The notes below the pieces were generated by a model. It searched no databases, had not been told where the DNA came from, and saw only the letters and a program-made list of their open reading frames with translations. DNA of 64,000 nucleotides from Hydractinia symbiolongicarpus. Lineage: Eukaryota > Cnidaria > Hydrozoa > Anthoathecata > Hydractiniidae. The translations under genes were made by a program, and so were the position numbers. Below, piece after piece: positions 1 through 9,314 of the stretch; within the stretch, counting starts at the first letter, position 1, and each line of letters opens with the position of its first letter. The DNA is taken from contig NC_079881.1 in NCBI RefSeq assembly GCF_029227915.1, positions 4,340,001 through 4,404,000 of the forward strand, in the 5' to 3' direction.

Positions 1-212
1 TCACTGTGGTCAATAAACTTCCGAGAGTTTGAACGATGTTTATTGAGGACAAATTTCATTTTCATTGCGCGTCTCAATGATATATTGGAACATTGGGTTG
101 TATCAAATGATAATACAACCCTCTTTTGGTATTTTCAAATATTTGTGAAATATGTATCAAGGTCGTGGGGTGTTGTATCGTCGGTGATGTCAATTCTAAC
201 CCTTGTATACAT
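1..212 (-). pseudogene. Viral hypothetical gene, cut by the window edge, with an in-frame stop
   Basis: A minus-strand reading frame starts at an ATG at 212-210 and runs to the window edge. It is interrupted by one in-frame TGA at 135-137 and remains open on both sides of it. The product begins MYTRVRIDITDDTTPHDLDT. No family is recognised. I include it because the frame otherwise stays open to base 1, and the position, about 20 bp after the next gene's stop, fits the packing of the rest of the viral block. Confidence 0.4.
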
Positions 213-234
213 CTTATAATACAATTCTAATTTT

Positions 235-531
235 CTAAGTATACTTTTCTTCCATCTTCTTCTTATAGGCATCATACTCGTCAGCCTTCTTAAACGCTTT
301 TTCTTCAGTCTTGGAACCCTTTGTGAGAAGAGCTTTATCTTTCATGAGTTGCGTTTTAGTTGGCTTTTCCACCTTATCAATCTCACGCCCATATTCAACG
401 GAATCAGCCTGGGCCTTTACCATATCTTCACCTGTCTTGATCCATTCTTTCTGGAGTTTCTCGTATTTCGTGGTTTCTCTCTTGTTCATCTTGGAAGTGA
501 TTTTCTTGGGAAGGAGTTTGGGTCCTTTCAT
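235..531 (-). CDS. Small lysine-rich viral protein
   Basis: Intact 98-residue ORF, very rich in Lys and Glu, with heptad-like charged stretches that suggest a helical or coiled-coil protein. No signal peptide or membrane segment is visible. It lies in the compact minus-strand run of viral genes, 24 bp from the stop of the next gene upstream. The family is not recognised. A basic structural or DNA-associated virion protein is possible, but that is only inference from composition. Confidence 0.55.
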   Translation of the reverse strand: MKGPKLLPKKITSKMNKRETTKYEKLQKEWIKTGEDMVKAQADSVEYGREIDKVEKPTKTQLMKDKALLTKGSKTEEKAFKKADEYDAYKKKMEEKYT

Positions 532-555
532 ATCTACTATTATGTTACATCTTAT

Positions 556-1698
556 CTACACACTAATACCTCGCCTATGGACATCCATCAATAAGTTACA
601 CAACTCCAAGTATTTACCCTCTGGGAGGTTACAGTCTTCAATCACAGCGAGAGCCTTTTGGAGATTGGTCACTCGCTCGGTATTGTGTTCGACAGGAGCA
701 GCGGTGGCTTGACGCTGTTGGATGCGTTCATTTTCATCCCGGATGTTTCGGGCATCCAAACCATGCCACTCGGCCCATTCCTTCAAATTTCTTCGATACC
801 ATTGTCTCGCACCAGGAGTCGAGTTACACGGTGTGGTAAAATCAGCTGGCCATTCCGGACAAGATTCATGGATGAGCTGCAATTCTTCAAGTTTGTTGTA
901 TCGAATGCAATAGTTCTTCCAACCAGGTGACGCGGTTTCACGGCCACCGTTAAACCAGAAATGCCTGAACAAGTCCCATGTGTCTTGGTGGTGAGGATTG
1001 TTGTAACTAAGAATGAGTTTCGCGATGGTATCCCAGCAGTGCACATCTATTCTTTCAAACACATGACTGAAAGTTTCAATAAACATATGAAGACGGGTGT
1101 AGTATTTCTTATTCTTGAAGATCATTTCCATCAATCTGCGACCATTATGCATCCATTGGCGTGGCCACCTATCATTGTTGGCGTTATATGTTCGCTCAAC
1201 CCACATGATCATACCAAGTCGTCGGCTAAATACCGCACATTTCATGAAATCAACCATATCCTTGTGTGCGGCATCTGTGGTAGTTCTCGGCTTCAAGTAC
1301 GGGTAAATCTGGGGACATAAATTTTGGTCACCAGACTTGATGGCGAGTTTGAAAAGAGCAATCCTTCTCGGATTAGAAGATTCGTGAACAGCCTTGAGAA
1401 TGTAAGGATACCATGCTTCAATGTTATGCTGGATGACGTGGGTCGCAACTTCGTAATCACTTGGGAAGTTGTTTCAAATTTCATGTGTGAAATTGAGTTG
1501 AAGATTGGTCCCAGTTTCTTCTTTTTTCTTTAAAGTATATCTGATCATTTCTGAGCGGTTCTTTTCCACACAGTTGATGAGAGTGTTCTTGTCCCATCCA
1601 GAACGTATCCCGAGACCAAAACAATCCTTAAAGCATGGAACACACCCATAGTGTATGGCTGTATGCACGTTATAATTTGAGCAGTTGTTGCAGGACAT
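556..1698 (-). pseudogene. Viral hypothetical gene with an in-frame stop (about 380 codons)
   Basis: A single minus-strand frame runs from an ATG at 1698 to a stop at 556 with one internal TGA at 1474-1476. Coding continues in the same frame on both sides, so the lesion is nonsense rather than frameshift. The N-terminal part begins MSCNNCSNYNVHTAIHYGC, Cys-rich, followed by short helical units somewhat like ankyrin-type repeats. The C-terminal two thirds are rich in Trp, Arg and His. No named domain is recognised. Reporting the two halves as separate genes would be misleading. Confidence 0.6.
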
Positions 1699-1732
1699 TT
1701 TTGAAGTGATTATTTTAAAGTCTATAAGTGAC

Positions 1733-3111
1733 TTAGGCGCTCGTTACATACGAAGGATACCTGACCATCGGTGCATATGCACCTTGGGCAAACAAAAATG
1801 CGGTGGTCCCACCGACAACGACGAGGGTAAGAATCCAACCGGCGACGGTTTTACCGAGAAGTCTGCAGTTCACACCACCCATACCCTCAAAGAGTGCGAC
1901 GCCTACAGTCGCTCCAACCTGACAGTGTGTCGTAGAGAGAGGCCAGCCAAGCCTTGACCCAAGAATGATTACCGCAGCTGCACCAAGTTCAATACAGATG
2001 CCACGACTCGGTGTAAGCTTAGCTATTTTCGTGCCGAGCGCTTCAAGAATCTTGTAACCATATGTAGCGAGACCAACGACGATACTTGCGGCACCGAGGG
2101 AGAGAATCCAATATGCTTCATTACCCATATCTGCATTCTTAGAGACTTCACCGGATTTATAGATGGCATAAATAGCGGCAAAGGGGCCGATTGAATTGGC
2201 GACATCATTGACGCCGTGTGCGAATGAATCACAACACGCGGTCAAAATCTGAAGGTACCGCATAAAGTGTTCCGTCTTTGTGTCAAATACTTCCGCATTG
2301 TCGTGAATACTCTGAACGGATTATCGGTGTGACAAAATTCTTCAATGCGACGCTCTTCATTGTTGAAAATAATGGGGTTAATGAAAAAATAAGAAAAAAT
2401 GCCGGCCCCACCACCGATACCAAAACTGATGGCGCACGCCTTCCACAAAGGTGTGTCGTCAAGTTTCAAAAATTTGGCACCCTTATATACAATGAAAAAT
2501 GTATTAATTATGAAAGTGCACGCAACGGGTACGGGGAAACCATACTGAATACGTTTATACGAATCCTCGGAACGAAGAATGAATGATCGTATCACAAAAA
2601 ATAACGCTGAAGCGAAAAGACCGGAAATAATTGGTGAGAGCAACCACGAAATAATGATGGCAACGAGACCTTTTACATACGGAAATTCCTCAGATTTTGC
2701 AAGCCATGTGACACAACTGGATCCTCTCGCAACCATTGTCATCCCAGTCATACCACCGACACAAGAATGGGTCGTGGATACGGGCATCTCAAAGTAAGAT
2801 GCAACAATTAGCCACATAGCGACCGATAATATGACACATAGACAGCCATACATAAGAAGACCTGGATCATCAACAAAACATTCTTGGTCGCTTATACCCT
2901 TTCGTATGGTCTTGACGACATGACTTCCCATAAACAGAGATCCAGAAAACTCACACACAGCAGCGAGAGGGATTGCGTGCTTAATTTTTAAAGCACCAGA
3001 TCCAACTGATGTGGCAAAAGCGTTGGCAACATCATTTGCACCAATTCCAAAAGAGGCGAAGAAGGCAAATATAGCCCCGCTGGCAACAATCCATTCAAAT
3101 TGTTGTAACAT
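1733..3111 (-). pseudogene. PHO4-family inorganic phosphate permease, frameshifted
   Basis: Two overlapping reading frames (2242-3111 and 1733-2263) are the two halves of one sodium/phosphate symporter of the PHO4/PiT family (PF01384). The N-terminal half carries the signature GANDVANAFATSVGSGAL and several membrane segments. The C-terminal half carries the second inverted-repeat signature (HGVNDVANSIGPFAAIY) and membrane segments. The frame changes near 2,290-2,310. In algal viruses such genes are thought to raise phosphate uptake of the infected cell (established for prasinoviruses and related viruses). Here the frameshift would truncate the product, so I call it a pseudogene unless reads show a base-calling error. 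Confidence 0.85.
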
Positions 3112-3146
3112 GTTTGATATTATTAAAACTCTAATCCTTATCTGAC

Positions 3147-3472
3147 TTAGGCTTCATGGAAACCAAAAGCTTGCATGAAGAACTTCTTGTCTGCGCGGCT
3201 ATCAAAGTAGACTCGGAACCCCTTTCCAAAGTATGGCTCCTCCGAGTCGGATTCTGGTTCAGTCTCACTTTCATAGTCGGTTACATCTTCAGAGTCGGAA
3301 ACTTCTTCAATTTTCCAATCATCGTCGTTGAAAATCACAGTCGTGGCATCACTTTCAGATTCAGATTCAGAATCTCGTGCTGGATCATAGTCAAACTCCG
3401 ACTCGACTCCGATTCGGAATCGGTCGCATAGTACTAAGTCTTTTCAACGATTATACGTGGTCGTGGGGCCAT
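3147..3472 (-). pseudogene. Acidic Ser/Asp/Glu-rich viral protein, broken
   Basis: The 3' 63 codons are open (3147-3338), with a long acidic run of alternating Ser, Glu and Asp and a C-terminal FRVYFDSRADKKFF segment. Upstream acidic coding continues across an apparent frameshift near 3,400 to a likely ATG at 3472 (MAPRPRIIVEKT), and a TAG interrupts that first part at about 3,436. Composition resembles the acidic protein at 13,884-14,207, suggesting two members of one small viral family. Function unknown. Confidence 0.5.
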
Positions 3473-3646
3473 CTTATCTATCCTTACGACGCGGGACATC
3501 CTTATTTAACTTTTTGGATGTGATGTCTCTCACTAAATTGCGGATAAAGGTTCCAAAGCCGTCGGTGACAATTGAAAATGTAAGATGTTGCCTCATCTGA
3601 ATATAAAAACATTTAACGATTCTCCATTTCATCTTAGTATTGTGAC

Positions 3647-4120
3647 TCAAAAAAATTCAAGGTGATCTGCTAATATAGGAAATGTCTGTCTTTTCCAGTC
3701 TTTCTCAAGATGATCAAACATTTTTCGGCGACATTCCGAGTAACGCAGTCTTTGTGGAAGTGGATACATTTCGCAGTCCTGTCTCTCTGGCATTGTAGAC
3801 CAGTTATCAAAATGTTCACCGTACCAAGTCTGCTTATCAATATTTTCAAATTCACACTTTAGAGATTGTATCAGTTTATCGTGCGCATCTTGAAATGTGT
3901 CATATTCGTCAAAAAGGTTATTTACAATTTTTGTATCTTCACATGTGTCAATGGAGCGAATCTCATCGTCAATACGAGATGTGAGAGAAAGAAGTCATGA
4001 AATGTGTTCGTCGTACTGGGTATCCCCATATTTAACGAAATTGTCGCGCCTTTTCTTTTTGAACTGTGAAAGTACTTCTTCACACTTCAAACGAAAGTTC
4101 TCAAGATGAGTACGATCCAT
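3647..4120 (-). pseudogene. Viral hypothetical gene (158 codons) with an in-frame TGA
   Basis: Minus-strand frame from an ATG at 4120 (MDRTHLENFRLKCEEVLSQF) to a TGA at 3647-3649, with one internal TGA at 3995-3997. It is rich in charged residues, helical, and has no membrane segment or known motif. It is missed by simple ORF calling because of the internal stop. It lies 17 bp from the next gene on the same strand, consistent with viral packing. Confidence 0.55.
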
Positions 4121-4136
4121 TATTTTGATATACTTA

Positions 4137-4455
4137 TTAAAACTTTATGTGATATTTCTTTGGCATTTGCAAGATGATGACTTCTTTTGCCTCGTTGATG
4201 GCAATGATTTCTTCATAATCATCAAAGTCTCTTGCTATTGGCTCGCGTGGAAGCTTCGAGGTTCCGGGGCAAGCAGCCCCCAGAAACTGTGGAGTATTTT
4301 ATATGGCATTTTTGAGGTTCAGGAGGAGGTTTAAGCTCTATATTGTCGTAAAGAAGATTTTTCCAGATGATACGATGGACGTCCGAACAGAGTAATTCAG
4401 TTGCCTGACAGAATGCGATTTGGTAATCGTCTGTCACGAGGGGAATGTAATCCAT
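4137..4455 (-). pseudogene. Viral hypothetical gene, frameshifted
   Basis: Open from an ATG at 4455 (MDYIPLVTDDYQIAFCQATE). The frame changes at a C-rich run near 4,265-4,275, after which another frame continues to a stop at 4137-4139, ending in an Ile/Glu-rich tail. Start and upstream stop are adjacent (4455/4456), so it was probably co-directional and closely coupled with the next gene upstream. No family recognised. Confidence 0.45.
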
Positions 4456-4653
4456 TTATTCACTTGAAATAACTTTACCCTCAATCTTACTTAGGGGTTC
4501 TTGTTCCATTTCAATTCGGTGTTTTTCTAGGTCAATATCCAAGTAAATACGTCTTGGTGCATCCCAAACCGCACTTTTTACCCATAGACAAAGGTTTTCA
4601 ATATAGAATGGTGTCATCGTCATGAGAGTTCTGTAGATGGCCTTGTTGTACAT
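4456..4653 (-). CDS. Small viral hypothetical protein, 65 aa
   Basis: Intact ORF beginning MYNKAIYRTLMTMTPFYIEN. Its stop abuts the ATG of the next minus-strand gene. About 40 bp separate its start from the divergent gene at 4,696, leaving an AT-rich shared promoter region. No motif recognised. Confidence 0.5.
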   Translation of the reverse strand: MYNKAIYRTLMTMTPFYIENLCLWVKSAVWDAPRRIYLDIDLEKHRIEMEQEPLSKIEGKVISSE

Positions 4654-4695
4654 TTGTATTAAAGCGTCACATTTTTTATATCAGTATAATTCAGA
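4654..4695. promoter_or_regulatory. Divergent AT-rich intergenic region between viral genes
   Basis: The 42 bp between two divergently oriented viral starts contains an AT-rich run (ttttttatatcagtataatt) that could serve as a viral promoter. This is inferred from position and composition only. Confidence 0.3.
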
Positions 4696-5528
4696 ATGTC
4701 AATTGAAGACATACCCAAAAGGGTACAATATGTTATAATTGATTCAAGCTTTGTAAATGGAACAAATAATACATTTTCACTTGATCTCGCTCTGGAGGCA
4801 AACACACACGTTGAAGACATGAGCCGGGTTCTTGGTATCAAGATGGTTGACTTTTATATTACCCAGGTCGGTGAAAATGCTGGAACAAGCACAGATGTTG
4901 CAAAGTTTGTAGATATTGTTTGTCCAGACATACCTAAAGTGGCTCAAATACTGGATGAACGTCACGGAAAAATATTTGCAAGAGTCCTGTTAGAGCGTCA
5001 TCTATCAGGTGAAAATGGTCTCATCCTCCGAGATGAACAGGGTAAAATATTTGGAAAAAAACAAAATTATTTCAATCCAATTTCAATAAAAAAGTTGAAC
5101 TTCAAAATCTATGAACAACAGGACGACGGAGACTACTTATTACTTCAACCGGATGCAAAGTGGTACATGGTGCTTGAGATTACAACTATAAATGTAAAAG
5201 AAAAGCCTAAAGATCGCGAACTACAAATATTGCAAGCATTACAGCAGCTGATCGGTAAAATAGATTTACTCAATCAAAATGTACAGCGGTTGCCGGATAA
5301 ACCCCCTGAAGCACCAAAAGAGAAGTATTCATTTGGTCTCCTTGTATTGATCCTGGCAACTATTTTCGGAGGTTTCCCTTGGTTTGTGAATCGCTCCGCT
5401 TCCTCCGTTCCTTTGGCCATGTGATTAAAGCTTCAAATAGAATTTTTGGCTTTGATGGCTTACCGTGGATGTTTATCTTTGGTGGAATTTTTATTGGTCT
5501 AAAATTAGGTGTAATATGTTTCATTTAG
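4696..5528 (+). pseudogene. Viral membrane-anchored conserved protein, frameshifted near the C terminus
   Basis: Open from an ATG at 4696 (MSIEDIPKRVQYVIIDSSF) for about 230 codons, with a soluble beta-rich N-terminal part including VNGTNNTFSLDLAL, a helical linker near residues 170-195, and a membrane segment near residues 213-230 (FGLLVLILATIFGG). The annotated frame ends at 5424, but another frame continues without a stop from about 5,385 to a TAG at 5526-5528 and encodes a second hydrophobic segment (WMFIFGGIFIGLKLGVI). This suggests a frameshift near 5,385 and an original protein with two membrane segments. Possibly a virion membrane or minor capsid protein; not recognised by name. Confidence 0.6.
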
Positions 5529-5590
5529 TGATGCAGGTCCTGAACTGCTTCAGTAAATGTGAAAGATTTTTTGACTAAGGTTTGAAACGT

Positions 5591-5867
5591 TTAGACTGTG
5601 GTCTTCTTGGTAGTGGTCTTCTTAGTGGTAGTTTTCTTGAGAGCAGCGGTGGCGTGGCTTCTCCGCAACTGGAGTTGGGGCTGGAGCTTCTTGTTTGGTG
5701 CACTTGCACTTGCAATCACCGGCTGGACCCGCTGGACCCGCTGGGCCTTGGGTGGCTTCACCGCCAACACCCCCATCAGCAATCTTCAAGAGAAGGTTGT
5801 AAAGACGTTCCTTATCGAGACGGCTGCGCTTCATTTCATCCTGAATTTCCTTGCGAAGAGATTCCAT
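5591..5867 (-). pseudogene. Short collagen-like viral protein, probably frameshifted
   Basis: Starts at an ATG at 5867 (MESLRKEIQDEMKRS) with a short helical N-terminal part. A Gly-X-Y run follows (GPAGPAGPAG), then a Cys-Lys cluster (CKCKC) and a Pro/Ala-rich stretch. The frame from the ATG ends at 5622, but the adjacent frame continues to 5591 with a strongly biased Thr/Lys tail (repeats of KKTTT), suggesting a frameshift near 5,650-5,670. Collagen-like proteins are common virion or fibre components in giant viruses. The triplet region here is very short, so a fibre role is uncertain. Confidence 0.6.
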
Positions 5868-5904
5868 TGTATTATATATAAAAGAGAGATTATCTTTAAA
5901 CTAA

Positions 5905-6843
5905 ATGATCTTCATTTGTCCACCTTTCCCTGGTGGAATTGCCCGCTGGGCTTTCAAGTATAAATCTCTAATTCCAAATACAAAACATTATCATCTATGT
6001 GATGAAATACCCAAGTGTGAAGAGGCAATTGTATTCTCACTACCAGTTGATGCATTTTGGAGCCATTACGAATACCTAAAAAGTCGTATCAAAAAAATAC
6101 ATTGTGTGACAATATGCGAAACTGAAACCGTGCACGAAGATTTTGGTCGTCTGATGAAGGAATTCAAAAGGATTGGTGTTCCAAGTGAATTCTGTAAGAG
6201 GGTCTTTTCAAAACAGTTTCCAGATAATGAATTTTATGTTGTACGCGCATATGTACCACCTCCTCCACCGAGACCCTACAGGTTCTATACAATAGGAAAT
6301 ATGGAACACAAGCGAAAAAATTTAGGTGCAATGCTAAGAGCTTTTATGCGTTTAGAAAATCCAAATGCATACTTCATTATAAAAGCACAAAGTAATGCAC
6401 CAATAAATTTGAATATACCAAATGTTCAAATCATAAGTGAAGAACTTAATGAAGAACAAATGAATCAATTACACAATCAATGTGATTGTTATGTGAACTC
6501 AAGTCACTCTGAAGGTATCGGGATGGGTCCATTGGAGGCGGCACTCCGCGACAAACCTGTAATTATTCCAGATTTTGGTGCCACCTCTGAATATATTAAA
6601 ACCCCGTATTTAGTCAAATGCAAACGCAATAAAATTGGCAAGGGTTATTATCTTTTTAAAGATGATATGGTTTTGGGTGAACCCGATGAAGATATGCTCT
6701 ATGAATTTATGAAAGATGCTCTTGACAAAAATCTTCGTCATATGGATCACAGTCACACAAAGGAAATTATGGAACCAAAAAACATTATTAAGGATTTCAA
6801 ATTATTAATGAGTAATGATCATTGTTGGTCCACACCTCAATAG
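5905..6843 (+). CDS. GT-B fold glycosyltransferase, copy 1
   Basis: Intact 312-residue protein. The C-terminal half has the glycosyltransferase family 4/1-type donor-site motif EGIGMGPLEAALRDKPVI followed by an acidic and glycine-rich loop and SEYI. Upstream are two more conserved patches (PSEFCKRVFS; FYTIGNMEHKRKNLGAMLRA) typical of GT-B enzymes of viruses. It lacks a signal peptide, so it is presumably cytosolic, transferring sugars from a nucleotide-sugar donor; acceptor unknown. The 3' end overlaps the next gene by 29 bp in a different frame. The two copies are clear paralogues (tandem duplication). Giant algal viruses often glycosylate their own capsids. Confidence 0.85.
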   Translation: MIFICPPFPGGIARWAFKYKSLIPNTKHYHLCDEIPKCEEAIVFSLPVDAFWSHYEYLKSRIKKIHCVTICETETVHEDFGRLMKEFKRIGVPSEFCKRVFSKQFPDNEFYVVRAYVPPPPPRPYRFYTIGNMEHKRKNLGAMLRAFMRLENPNAYFIIKAQSNAPINLNIPNVQIISEELNEEQMNQLHNQCDCYVNSSHSEGIGMGPLEAALRDKPVIIPDFGATSEYIKTPYLVKCKRNKIGKGYYLFKDDMVLGEPDEDMLYEFMKDALDKNLRHMDHSHTKEIMEPKNIIKDFKLLMSNDHCWSTPQ

Positions 6844-7765
6844 TGGCATAGGACAACATGCGTACAAGTACACGAAAGTATTTGACAAGGCAAGCTATCA
6901 CTTTATAGGTACCGAGATTCCAGAAGGTAAACATGGACTTCTGTTCCTTTTACCTGTGAAGTCTCACATAGACTATCTACAATATGCCAGAACACGAATC
7001 AAAAACCTGGCGATTATGAGAGTCTGTAAAACGGAGACGGTACATGAAGACTACGGTCTGATTATGAAAGAATCAAAGAGGGTGGCAGTTCCAAGTGAGT
7101 TCTGTAAGAGGGTTCTCTCACGACAGTTTCTGGATAATGAGTTTTATATAGTTCATGCCCATATTCTACCACCATCAAAGCCATACACATTCTATCACAT
7201 CGGCAATATCATAGATGATAGAAAGAATTTTCGTGGAATATTAGAGGCGTTTGTCCGTCTAAACAAACCAGATGCACACCTTGTTGTAAAGGCGACATGT
7301 AAGTCAAATGTTGATATCAAACTACCAAATGTTGAAGTTATCAATGGACTCATCTCAAATGAAGAGATGGATAAACTCCACGATCGTTGTGACTGTTATG
7401 TGAGTTTCTCAAAGTCTAAGGGTGTTGGTATGGGTCCAGTTGAGGCAGCGCTCCGTGACAAACCTGTCATCATCACAAACTATGGTGGATCACCCGAGTA
7501 TGTCAAAACACCATACACGATTGACTGCGAACTTCAAGAGCTAGAGAGGGACGATTTTCTCTTCAAAAAGGGGATGACTTGGGGTAAGCCAAATCCGAGC
7601 CAACTCTTGGAGTTCATGGAGGATGCCTATAATAAGAAGCTTCGTTATATGGATCACACATATACGAAAGAATTAGTTGGGAAGGAGAATATCCTACAAG
7701 AGTTCATCTTGAATGTAATTGGTGCCGAGGACGACAAGACCAATGAGGATAGTGCCGTTCATTAA
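6815..7765 (+). CDS. GT-B fold glycosyltransferase, copy 2
   Basis: Intact 316-residue paralogue of the preceding gene, sharing the ordered patches PSEFCKRVLS, the FYHIGN block, and GVGMGPVEAALRDKPVII with a following GGSPEY. The start (MIIVGPHLNSGIGQHAYKY) aligns with the start of copy 1 (MIFICPPFPGGIARWAFKY), supporting both chosen starts. Overlap with copy 1 is 29 bp and the 3' end overlaps the convergent gene at 7694 by 72 bp. Both copies remain open, unlike most neighbours. Confidence 0.85.
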   Translation: MIIVGPHLNSGIGQHAYKYTKVFDKASYHFIGTEIPEGKHGLLFLLPVKSHIDYLQYARTRIKNLAIMRVCKTETVHEDYGLIMKESKRVAVPSEFCKRVLSRQFLDNEFYIVHAHILPPSKPYTFYHIGNIIDDRKNFRGILEAFVRLNKPDAHLVVKATCKSNVDIKLPNVEVINGLISNEEMDKLHDRCDCYVSFSKSKGVGMGPVEAALRDKPVIITNYGGSPEYVKTPYTIDCELQELERDDFLFKKGMTWGKPNPSQLLEFMEDAYNKKLRYMDHTYTKELVGKENILQEFILNVIGAEDDKTNEDSAVH

Positions 7766-7915
7766 GGATTCTTGTTGCGCAATCACAGTCATAACAAGAT
7801 CATCAATTGGCTTGATACCGGTTGGCTTCTTCAAAATACGAGGAACGATGATGTTTATGGCAAGGTAGAGCACCATCGCTATTATTACAGGTCTAAGTGT
7901 CTCCTGATCTAACAT
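7694..7915 (-). CDS. Small two-pass viral membrane protein
   Basis: Intact 73-residue ORF beginning MLDQETLRPVIIAMVLYLAI. Hydrophobic segments at about residues 9-26 and 54-68 are separated by a PTGIKPIDDLVM loop. Its last 72 bases overlap the 3' end of the convergent glycosyltransferase. It probably sits in a virion or host membrane. Similar short two-pass proteins are common in large algal viruses; specific function unknown. Confidence 0.65.
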   Translation of the reverse strand: MLDQETLRPVIIAMVLYLAINIIVPRILKKPTGIKPIDDLVMTVIAQQESLMNGTILIGLVVLGTNYIQDELL

Positions 7916-7948
7916 CTTGTTTATAGTACTATTGGATTTTAATTCCGT

Positions 7949-8305
7949 CTAATTTGGAAAGAAGGTCACCACATCCACCTTGTTTCCAATACTCGTTGAA
8001 GCCACTTGGTGTTTGCGGCAATAGTCTCCACACACAACCTTGAACCGACACGGCTTCCCAGTCATCGTTGTAGCACAACAGATTTTATGGGATGTGCGCT
8101 GATCCGGCGTATTCTCTTTAGGTGGCGCGTCAAGGACAACAATTGAACTGTTTCTCTTTGTATTGTTGTGTTTGACATATGCCATCTTACACTTCCAAGT
8201 TGCCTCAGCCAACTTGTAACACCTTTCGTTTGGTTCTTGAAGGCGGTACATCTTTACCGCATCGGTGAGGCAGGTAGAACACATAACATCACGAACGACT
8301 TGCAT
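7949..8305 (-). CDS. Cys/His-rich viral protein, putative zinc-binding
   Basis: Intact 118-residue ORF. The N terminus contains a CSTC pair and the C-terminal part a Cys/His cluster (CCATTMTGKPCRFKVVCGDY followed by CRKH) that looks like a short metal-binding knuckle. No membrane segment. Function unknown; a role in transcription or nucleic-acid binding is inference from the cluster. Confidence 0.65.
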   Translation of the reverse strand: MQVVRDVMCSTCLTDAVKMYRLQEPNERCYKLAEATWKCKMAYVKHNNTKRNSSIVVLDAPPKENTPDQRTSHKICCATTMTGKPCRFKVVCGDYCRKHQVASTSIGNKVDVVTFFPN

Positions 8306-8347
8306 CTTTAGAGTTGAATATTTGATAATTGGAGTCTGACTTAGGTA

Positions 8348-8557
8348 TTAGGAAAACGAAGCTCCAAGTGTTATTACAAGCATACCAACCATAGTAAATA
8401 TGAGTAGTTTTCCTTCACATTGACTCATGTGATCTAAACTATGAGATTCTTTCTCTTCTATTTCTATGATAATCATCTTGTCATCATTAACCCCCAGAAC
8501 TATGTGATCATCTGGATGTATAACGACAACATAGTTATCCAGATGGTCTTAACTCAT
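8348..8557 (-). pseudogene. Small single-pass viral membrane protein, stop at codon 3
   Basis: Minus-strand frame from an ATG at 8557, with TAA at codon 3 (8549-8551), then open for 66 codons to the stop at 8348. It encodes an acidic/hydrophobic N-terminal part (LDNYVVVIHPDDHIVLGVND) and a C-terminal membrane segment (LLIFTMVGMLVITLGASF). An internal methionine (MSQCEGKLL) could start a 26-residue remnant covering only the membrane segment. Not visible to ordinary ORF calling. Confidence 0.45.
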
Positions 8558-8564
8558 TATTATT

Positions 8565-8931
8565 TTAAGCAGCCTCGCCACCGATTTGTGCCAGGTAGAT
8601 ATCAACTTCACCAACGAAATCTGGACACTTTTCAGAAGTCTTTCGGGTCACCATGTCTTGAACATTTGTGACATGCTCCTTGAACTTCTTGACATCTATA
8701 CCAGTGGCATTGTGGATCTGAGATTCTGAAGCAATGTCCTTGAGTGCATAGAAATAGGCTGCGGCATAGTTGGCGTGGAGCACCGCGATGACCGGTGAAG
8801 CATCCTGTTGAGCCGCGACAGCATATCTCGCAGACTGTCTCACAAATTTCTCAATAGCCTTGTTCATACCACGGGTCTTGCATCATGAGGTAAAGTACTA
8901 ATATCACAGCTATCAGATAAAGATAAGCCAT
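8565..8931 (-). pseudogene. N-anchored helical viral protein, probably frameshifted near the start
   Basis: The 3' 100 codons (8565-8867) are open and encode an Ala-rich helical domain (YAAAYFYALKDIASE; DFVGEVDIYLAQIGG). Upstream, in the next frame, an ATG at 8931 begins a hydrophobic segment (MAYLYLIAVILVLYLMM) that runs into it, so the original protein probably had an N-terminal membrane anchor with a frameshift near 8,885. Alternatively the short form starting at 8867 is real. No named family. Confidence 0.5.
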
Positions 8932-8957
8932 CTTCTATTTATAAGTATAAAAATAAA

Positions 8958-9285
8958 ATGGAAGTATGTGTGTCACTTCTGTCTGGCACCACTTGATCCA
9001 TACTATAAAAACGGAAAGGGATGGGAACTTCGTCTGTTTGATATGTACTTGCGACAGACGGCTCCACCACTTGAACTGAATAATGGACACTTCGCGAGAG
9101 GTCTTCGTGTATGTAAATGTTGTTTTATGAATGGACCCATAAAGTATAACCCACACATAGACGCTCTTCGGCAAATTGGGGCAATTAAGTTTGATAGACC
9201 TAAAACACTCGTCATTACGAGATCCGAACTGGTGGCATGGATTGAAAACTTTTACATGATCCTTGAAGAGAATAAACCTAAGTAA
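8958..9285 (+). pseudogene. Cys-rich viral protein, frame disturbed just after the start
   Basis: The body is open from about 8,968 and encodes a CHFC pair, a GWELRLFDMYLRQTAPPLE segment and a CKCCF cluster, suggesting a zinc-binding protein of about 108 residues. The nearest upstream ATG (8958) is in another frame, so there is probably an indel between 8,958 and 8,968 or a non-ATG start. It is divergent from the preceding membrane-anchored gene, with about 26 bp between the two starts. Confidence 0.5.
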
Positions 9286-9314
9286 AGAATTGACACCATA
9301 AAAGTTAAAGAAGA

